Shown here one piece after another: positions 60,901 through 64,000 of a stretch of DNA of 64,000 nt; the stretch's first letter is position 1; every line of letters starts with the position of its first letter. A program made the position numbers and the translations under genes. The stretch comes from Heliopora coerulea. Its lineage: Eukaryota > Cnidaria > Anthozoa > Scleralcyonacea > Helioporidae. The stretch is from positions 682,001 to 746,000 of the forward strand of contig JASJOG010000137.1 in assembly GCA_030142905.1 (NCBI GenBank), in the 5' to 3' direction. Under the pieces are notes generated by a model, which saw nothing but the letters and a program-made list of their open reading frames with translations, searched no databases and was not told the origin of the DNA.

Positions 60901-61481
60901 TCCTTGGTTGCTGTAAAATATTGGGTCTTATCGATTTTTTCGTGTCAAATTCTAATCTTAAAAGTTTAAACTAATTTTCCTGAATATACAGATTATTTGA
61001 CTAACTGGCTGTTCATTCTGTGGGAAAATGTGGTACGGTTCTGGGGTCAGTCGTTCGAAAGCTGATGAGCATAGTCCTGTATCATTTAATGGATATTTTC
61101 AGAAAAAAAGTTATAAGGATACTGCAAAAGGAAATTTGGCTTTTTTGGCAGACTTCATCAATTCAAGTGACTTTATTTTGCAAAGTTTTAACTCAAATAG
61201 CCAGCCAAAACATGCTAAATAAAGAAACAGGTTAACTCTTAATCCTACATTGGTTCTGATTACCTTTTGAACAACTGGGCCTTGGAGGTGGTGGCATCGA
61301 CGCACCTAGTTAATGAGTGAATGTGCATGCATCTTCTAAAGATGGCAAACTCAAATATTTTTAGTCACCTACTTCGATTCACCAACATGGGAGGGAAAAC
61401 ATTCGTTTATTTGCAAGTTTGTCTTTTTTTTAAGAAATTCAGAAGAAATACCAGGAAACACAGGAAAAATTTCAACATCAA
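29472..61481 (+). CDS. GOLGA4: golgin-245 (GOLGA4)-like trans-Golgi tether, 5' part, continues past the window
   Basis: Placed exons: 29472-29564, 29680-29823, 31145-31246, 35293-35532, 36793-36840, 38343-38399, 40246-40344, 43038-43122, 50634-50690, 57648-58175, 60129-60303 and 61435-61481, about 560 codons. Junctions are phase 0 except after exon 8 (phase 1, partner unresolved) and between exons 11 and 12 (phase 1). The start MFKRLKQKIESE resembles the golgin-245 N-terminus (MFKKLKQKI), which in that family recruits TBC1D23-bearing endosomal vesicles. KEELLVLAKKQEKALTRYK, AYKNLQKENEKLQ, SQSQDKQLRKISELKE and EEKDDLINVLKTQ follow the GOLGA4 order. Later exons are Glu/Lys/Leu-rich coiled coil without Pro. 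The C-terminal GRIP domain that binds Arl1 on the trans-Golgi should lie downstream. Golgin-97 shares the N-terminal motif, but the exon-by-exon match favours golgin-245. Confidence 0.88.
29680..29823 (+). CDS. GOLGA4: golgin exon 2
   Basis: It has 48 codons, Ser/Thr/Pro/Glu-rich (ASPTVKKTEEST to IARVHQLLE), phase 0 on both sides, acceptor TATCAAG and donor GTACGC. Confidence 0.8.
30495..30595. repeat. CCTAAC-like degenerate repeat in golgin intron
   Basis: This patch contains scattered CCTAACCC, CCTTACCC and CCTAATCC units. It is a third telomere-like patch of the window and the most degenerate. Confidence 0.7.
31145..31246 (+). CDS. GOLGA4: golgin exon 3 (acceptor uncertain)
   Basis: It has 34 codons, FRSVSLAKKLELFLLHHV to QINQMIEL, phase 0, donor GTAAGG. 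The acceptor ACATCAG has a poor pyrimidine tract. The AG at 31091-31092 would bring a stop in frame. Confidence 0.6.
35293..35532 (+). CDS. GOLGA4: golgin exon 4
   Basis: It has 80 codons ending TKEELLVLAKKQEKALTRYK plus TKFSE, the start of the long coiled coil. The acceptor is TTTTAAG and the donor GTAATG. Confidence 0.88.
35761..36491. mobile_element. non-autonomous DNA element with GC-rich inverted ends
   Basis: AGGGGTGGAGATA at the left is mirrored by TGTCTCCGCCCT at the right. GCCTCCCCACTTTT and AGCCCCCCCCACTTTTT lie just inside. Short frames within it look like background. It lies in golgin intron 4. Confidence 0.5.
36793..36840 (+). CDS. GOLGA4: golgin exon 5
   Basis: It has 16 codons, VVDAYKNLQKENEKLQ, phase 0, acceptor AATTTTAG and donor GTAATA. 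This corresponds to the AYQMLQREKKKLQ segment of vertebrate GOLGA4. Confidence 0.85.
37873..37952 (+). repeat. tRNA-derived SINE fragment
   Basis: GTATAGCCCAATGGCTAGAG (A-box like) and GGGGTCAATTCCCC (B-box like) have tRNA spacing, followed by GACTCAGAAA as in the other copies. The altered B box suggests an old copy rather than a tRNA gene. Confidence 0.6.
38343..38399 (+). CDS. GOLGA4: golgin exon 6
   Basis: It has 19 codons, YNLGQSQDKQLRKISELKE, phase 0. The SQDK..RRIAEL-type match to GOLGA4 is clear. The acceptor is TTGTTTAG. Confidence 0.87.
40246..40344 (+). CDS. GOLGA4: golgin exon 7
   Basis: It has 33 codons, TIELEKKAKMHIEDSL to EEKDDLINVLKTQ, phase 0, acceptor TTATTTAG and donor GTACGA. 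Confidence 0.88.
41755..41985. repeat. head-to-head inverted pair of a tRNA-derived SINE
   Basis: A minus copy (about 41755-41845) and a plus copy (about 41850-41985) share CAAGTCAACTTTTC.AGCTGA and the TTTATCATGAAATA-like tail. The plus copy has CGATAGCTAAATTGGTAAAG as A-box region. Confidence 0.7.
42104..42225 (+). repeat. truncated tRNA-SINE copy
   Basis: It shares GTTGACTCGATAGCTCAAAT, then TTATCATGAAGTATTCTGTT and GATGATTCTGAAA, with the plus copy about 250 bp to the left. The middle, including the B box, is deleted. Confidence 0.65.
43038..43122 (+). CDS. GOLGA4: golgin exon 8 (donor uncertain)
   Basis: It has 28 codons plus one base, INFLKKKNETRSDREETG to ELDNKT, acceptor CATTTTAG and donor GTTTAG. 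Its phase-1 end does not fit the phase-0 start of the next placed exon. Confidence 0.7.
43463..44870 (-). mobile_element. Tc1-like DNA transposon, inactive
   Basis: Perfect terminal CACTGGCGGTCAAAAAGAAT occurs at 43463-43482 and inverted at 44851-44870, with TA on both sides. The length of 1408 bp is typical. It lies in the golgin intron between exons 8 and 9 and is oriented against the gene. Confidence 0.95.
43578..44542 (-). pseudogene. Tc1-like transposase pseudogene (frameshifted)
   Basis: Minus-strand pieces: an N-terminal part 44542-44342 (GRKRKISEREDR), a central part 44101-43802 (TVKHGSGGIMVWGCI), and a C-terminal part 43883-43578 (LAQSLDLNPVENLWDQLK). The pieces lie in different frames and are separated by stops. 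DLNPVENLWDQ marks the third catalytic position (Glu). The region of the second Asp is disrupted where the frames change. Confidence 0.9.
45504..45653. repeat. (CATA)n/(CA)n/(AT)n compound microsatellite
   Basis: CATA units pass to CA and then AT units. Frames through it are low complexity. Confidence 0.97.
45957..46126 (-). mobile_element. foldback element with 34-bp arms enclosing a hammerhead-like motif
   Basis: TATAGTAAACAAATTAATGC starts the left arm (45957-45990). The right arm (46093-46126) is its reverse complement with one mismatch. The 170-bp unit carries no frame but holds the ribozyme-like motif at 46023-46059 on the minus strand. Confidence 0.8.
46023..46059 (-). ncRNA. hammerhead-ribozyme-like motif
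   Basis: The minus strand reads CTGATGA, then GGCCG...CGGCC as helix II, then GAAAATTT. This is the core order of a type I hammerhead with a self-complementary AATT in place of helix III. All core bases CUGAUGA and GAAA are present. Helices I were not resolved. Confidence 0.6.
46909..48168 (+). mobile_element. Tc1/mariner-type DNA transposon, inactive
   Basis: CAGTACCGTG is followed by AAGTTTTAGGTC in both imperfect inverted termini (46909 and 48168), with TA flanks. It lies in the same golgin intron as the element at 43463 and belongs to a different subfamily, judging by the termini. Confidence 0.93.
47246..48023 (+). pseudogene. Tc1/mariner-type transposase pseudogene
   Basis: Plus-strand readings give TRRRLQEFGLKGCVAVRKPL, then LFSDESIFELSPGRRTFVRR, IQVWGCIAASRVG, IFQQNGAPCHRANETK, and SPDPNP running by a one-base shift into IEYLWEVIKKKLE. 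Several stops are present. The first catalytic Asp (SDES) is kept and the second (usually QQDNAP) is Asn. Confidence 0.9.
49391..49422 (-). ncRNA. degenerate hammerhead-like motif
   Basis: The minus strand reads AGGACGAAGGACCTTCG, then CTCGAAACGTTGT. Helix II (CGAAGG/CCTTCG) and GAAACGT are intact; the first core U of CUGA is changed. It is probably a Penelope-like terminal repeat relic. Confidence 0.45.
50634..50690 (+). CDS. GOLGA4: golgin exon 9
   Basis: It has 19 codons, IKELEVSVEAQTKEIAELK, phase 0, acceptor ACATTTAG and donor GTAATT. Heptad-like leucine spacing is visible. Confidence 0.8.
50841..50889. repeat. (TA)n microsatellite
   Basis: Alternating TA with a short ACACA interruption, about 150 bp after golgin exon 9. 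Confidence 0.95.
51187..51273. repeat. (TATC)n/(TGTC)n/(TA)n microsatellite
   Basis: TATC and TGTC units pass into TA, similar in type to the left edge of the window. Confidence 0.95.
51365..51480. repeat. perfect 46-bp inverted repeat with 24-bp spacer
   Basis: Arms 51365-51410 and 51435-51480 are exact reverse complements; TCAAAGCCGCAACAGTCTG begins the left one. Weaker pairing extends outward (GCTTAC and ATAGCAAT on the left match the other side). The arms are more GC-rich than the surroundings. Confidence 0.95.
51636..52183 (-). pseudogene. Penelope-like retroelement reverse transcriptase fragment
   Basis: Minus-strand frame 52183-51890 reads KIGIPTGIDPASFWTNLYLA and FIDDMACLNDGFEFEKH, the palm motifs of a Penelope-like reverse transcriptase, with IDD in place of the usual YIDD. 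After a break the frame 51818-51636 reads YKLFDKRDAFPFSMVRMPDL and NIPSNIVYGAVFSELLRIGR, the downstream region of the same enzyme. The fingers domain and endonuclease are missing, so it is dead. It sits in golgin intron 9. Confidence 0.8.
53272..53606. repeat. head-to-head inverted pair of a tRNA-derived SINE
   Basis: A minus copy on the left and a plus copy on the right meet in the head region. The plus copy has CTTGGCAGCTCAATAG (A box) and GGTTCGATC (B box, 53530-53538); the minus copy has GATCGAACTCGC and TTGAGCTGCC. The outer tails CATTCTTCAAGCTC and GAACTTGACGAACATTCATC are mutually inverted. It is the same family as the 16105-16444 copies. Confidence 0.8.
54951..55045. repeat. (AAAT)n/(AAAC)n low-complexity tract
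   Basis: AAAT units followed by AAAC and AAATA variants. Confidence 0.93.
55642..55896 (+). pseudogene. Penelope-like element GIY-YIG C-terminal fragment
   Basis: An 84-codon frame contains AHTRQTNHAISPNDFSII and FELLIRESLLISKYKPSLNE. This matches the end of the GIY-YIG endonuclease domain seen in Penelope-like elements, including the Glu of the LIRES motif. Only the tail of the protein remains. It is followed by a 3' region with a hammerhead-like motif at 56031. The minus-strand frame at 56305-56093 repeats NRNKKIRAQLRILKCIA, an inverted copy of the start of this fragment. Confidence 0.7.
56031..56063 (+). ncRNA. hammerhead ribozyme motif in Penelope-like 3' region
   Basis: The sequence reads CTGAAGA, then GTTGC/GCAAC as a perfect five-pair helix II, then GAAAC and GTC. 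All core positions are present; helix III is the self-complementary ACGT, as in the minimal hammerheads of Penelope-like elements. It lies 135 bp after the GIY-YIG fragment on the same strand. Confidence 0.7.
56105..56158 (-). repeat. inverted copy of the Penelope-fragment 5' segment
   Basis: The minus strand here repeats AATCGTAATAAAAAGATCAG and the following segment up to the cell of sequence CTAAAGTGTATCGCCA, present in plus orientation at about 55648-55698. Together they bracket the fragment as inverted repeats. Confidence 0.8.
56521..56660. repeat. (TTTA)n then (TTTC)n tract
   Basis: Pyrimidine-rich tetranucleotide repeats. Confidence 0.93.
57118..57532. mobile_element. non-autonomous DNA element
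   Basis: CAGAGCCGTACCTAGG at the left is mirrored by CCCCTGGGCACGGCATTGG at the right. About 415 bp, non-coding. It ends about 115 bp before golgin exon 10. Confidence 0.55.
57648..58175 (+). CDS. GOLGA4: golgin exon 10, long coiled-coil exon
   Basis: It has 176 codons from EEGSSKEAQRQELVRTIE to QIKAAYSEK, all Glu/Lys/Leu-rich coiled coil. The acceptor is ATTAATAG and the donor GTGACT. It is the largest coding exon of this gene in the window. Confidence 0.9.
60129..60303 (+). CDS. GOLGA4: golgin exon 11
   Basis: It has 58 codons plus one base, MKEVELAVEEQELQKHAV to KSKTELA. It resembles the EELELQKKAIL...LESSLEK segment of GOLGA4. The acceptor is TTTTCGTAG and the donor GTAAGT. Confidence 0.9.
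60352..60430. repeat. triplet of TTTTTATGTAAA plus perfect 17-bp-arm hairpin
   Basis: Three tandem TTTTATGTAAATT-type units are followed by a hairpin with arms 60393-60409 (AGGCGGGCAAATAAACC) and 60414-60430 and the loop TTGT. It begins about 50 bp after the exon 11 donor. Confidence 0.9.
61435..61481 (+). CDS. GOLGA4: golgin exon 12
   Basis: It has 47 bases completing the phase-1 codon from exon 11, EIQKKYQETQEKFQHQ, ending in phase 0. The acceptor is TTTTTTTTAAG and the donor GTATGT. Confidence 0.8.
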
Positions 61482-64000
61482 GTATGTATAACAGTAATAA
61501 CGATAACAGTTACAGTAGTAGTGAAAATGATGATGACGGTGACGGCGACGAGGAGGACGATTATGATTGTAACACCCTATTGTGTAGTTACCGTATAAGC
61601 TAAAAGCTGTTCTGTCGCCTTGTCCTAACTAAATGAATTATTTCACAAAAGCTTAATTAAAGATATGCATAAATACATTAATAAATGAATAAATGGGGTG
61701 ACAAACAAACCTAAGGAGGCTTGATCCTGAGACTTACTACATGTATTCCTTTTTCAAATTTTTCTTCTATTCGTTTATTAATTTGAAACCTATCAGCATG
61801 AATTCACGTAGTAACGTCGCTGCAATGGTGGGTTTGAATATGTGAAATATCTTTGCAGTGCCCTACATAAGTAGGTAACAGTGTTTCTGTCATATCGCAA
61901 AAAAACGCCAGTTGTTAGCAAATTGCAAAAGCGGATGGTGACCCAGTGAACTAAATCGCATGTTTCCTAATCATTGTCCAACGTTTGCAAGTCTCAGGAA
62001 GTATCATAATTTTATCACCAGAACGTGGTCAAAATGGCGACTAAGAGTCTTTTTGCTGGAGTGACTTCGACCCCGGGAAAATATCGCATCATCTTAGCAC
62101 GAGTTTCAACTTGAAGTCTGATTATTTTGATGTTTGTATCATCCCGGGGTTGAATGTGTTCACTCGGGGATGATTTCAAAAGAATTTTTCATCCTGGGTT
62201 GAAAATAATCCACATCTTGTTTAATCGATCTGTCGGCGATTTTACAGTCGCAAAATTGCGAGGCGAGCATGACCCATACACACTTGCGGAATTCCATGTG
62301 TGAATCGAAACACTCACTTGGAAGAATCCTGGTTAAGCTTATGCGCAGTGTGAAAACCCGGGTGGACGGGCGAAAGAGAGGAGGACAGTACCGGACGGAT
62401 TGATAAACAGACTGATGAGTAAAGATGTAAAAATTTCATTCTTTTAAAACCCGGTAGCCGGACAATGTACGTTTTGGGGTGTTTAGCAACTTGATAAAGA
62501 TTTTCGGAATTTACATTTAAATTTCAAGGTAGATTTTTACACCCTGCTATTAAGACTGCGGTTGGTTGTGTAGCTATCGTGACAGGAATGACTGACCTGT
62601 TAATATTTCATCGTTCAGTGGTTGATGGACACAGTGAACTTGAATCCCTATAATAGCAGTCATACGTGAAACATCCAGTTGTACTAGAAATTGAATTAAC
62701 AAAGCAGTGGAGACAGTTTGTTATTTTGATAGTCTGAATGAGAGAAAAAATTGTTTGTGGTTACTTACTAATGATTCGGTTATCTGAAAGGGCTATATAA
62801 CATTTTGTTGTATCGAATCCTGGTTTTTGTTGTTGTTTATTCTTTATATAACAATTAAGCATGTTTTCTTTCAAACTTTGCATGGAGTAATGATACATTT
62901 ATTCTAAGTAATTTGTCGATACATCCAAGTATTTTTTCTTTTATTTGTTAAGTTATTTTCGTTTGCTCGGGACGTCGTCAGAGTTAAACTAATAGTATTA
63001 AACAATGCCAACTGATTTTACCGTAAACGAAATGGCCCAGAGTTCCGGTAGGTTTTTTAGTTGTAAGGATGTTAAGAAAAGGTAGCGACTGATATGAATC
63101 CTGAATTTTCATGGTGAACGTATTAATGGGTTGATACTGTTGAGATGATCTAGAAGTTTGTGTAACCAATGTATGCAAATCACGAAAGTGTTATCAACAT
63201 AGCGTTTCCACATGTTATCCTCTGAGCGAAGTTTGGACCTCAGTATTTCGAAAATCATAGTTCTCGTAAATAAGTCATATATAGTCACTATAATTGTTAT
63301 TGCTTAAAATGAAATTCTTCTAGTTAAATTACCATCATGCGAACAATCAATCACAGTTTTGTATCACGTAGTCACATGATCGCGTACCACGTGCACGTGT
63401 CGTTAGCAAAATCAGTTGACGTTGTGAGATACTGTTAATTATGCTCTGAAGACGTCCCGGGCAAACAGAACTAAAGCTTAGCAAGGAAAAGAGGAAAAAA
63501 TACTTAGTTACTTACTCACAAGTTACTTAGAATTAATCGAAGTTTAGCATGTTCCCAAACCATATAAAAAAACGATATCTTTTATTAAAGCTCATTTATA
63601 CTAGCGAATATGTCTGCGTTTTTGATGCAGTTTTTATCGCACGGCAGACTGCGATTTGCAGTCGTTGGTACAAAGTAATGGCGATTAATCGGCGATTCGA
63701 CTGCGATTTTATGGCGAGTTGCTTTTCGATAATGGTCGAATTTACGTGAGATTTTCTCAAGAAAACTAACTAAAACATAAGCCGTTACCTAACGGACTTG
63801 TCGTTATTTTACTTGTGAAAAAAAAAAAGACAAAACAAAAAAAAAAAACCCACAGACGAGTCAATAAAGGAAAAACCTGATATAAAACGTGACAAAAATT
63901 TTTTAGCCACGTTTAAGACGTTACAACTAGCGGGAAATGCTGTGGTCCTAATCGCATTAGCCGTGACGGTTGTCGCTCATATCGCAATGAGATCTCCGGT
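61482..64000 (+). other. golgin intron 12 (start), no further exon recognised
   Basis: The donor GTATGT at 61482 opens an intron not closed within the window. AG-preceded segments near 61790 and 63320 run into stops in the required phase. A short GAT/GAC-rich stretch near 61525-61565 is low complexity. Confidence 0.6.

Noticed and set aside
61020..61235. Overlapping frames including KADEHSPVSFNGYFQKKS
   Set aside because: They lie in golgin intron 11 without matching splice phase. Exons 11 and 12 join in frame without them. No known family.

Overview
The window is AT-rich animal nuclear DNA: spliced genes with GT/AG introns, long introns, tRNA-derived SINEs, Tc1-type DNA transposons and Penelope-like retroelement relics carrying hammerhead-like motifs. 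A Dlx gene with an uninterrupted homeobox, GIY-YIG-type Penelope-like relics and TTAGGG-like repeats fit a cnidarian (anthozoan) best. That placement is an inference, because no species-level marker is present.

Layout. Positions 1-9520 hold a decayed Tc1-like transposon (122-1515) at the left edge and then about 8 kb without a recognisable gene. A two-exon Distal-less (Dlx) homeobox gene lies on the minus strand at 9521-10733. Positions 10734-19774 are repeat-rich intergenic DNA: a 100-bp tandem duplication, a tRNA-SINE locus, nested DNA-transposon relics and a telomere-like inverted array. A complete five-exon plastin/fimbrin gene lies on the minus strand at 19775-28254. A 1.2-kb divergent intergenic region (28255-29471) follows. 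A large golgin gene, orthologous by its N-terminal features to golgin-245/GOLGA4, starts at 29472 on the plus strand and runs off the right edge. Twelve exons are placed; at least one small exon between 43122 and 50634 is unresolved.

The golgin introns carry most of the mobile DNA: two more broken Tc1-like elements, a foldback element enclosing a hammerhead-like motif, inverted tRNA-SINE pairs, two Penelope-like fragments, a perfect 46-bp-arm hairpin and several GC-rich non-autonomous DNA elements.

Functionally, Dlx is a developmental transcription factor, plastin bundles actin, and the golgin is a trans-Golgi vesicle tether. Only plastin and the golgin are arranged so that they could share a promoter. 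No novel protein-coding system was found. The most unusual signals are non-coding: five hammerhead-ribozyme-like relics, repeated head-to-head tRNA-SINE pairs, two perfect hairpins, and a (TTAGGG)n/(CCCTAA)n inverted array.
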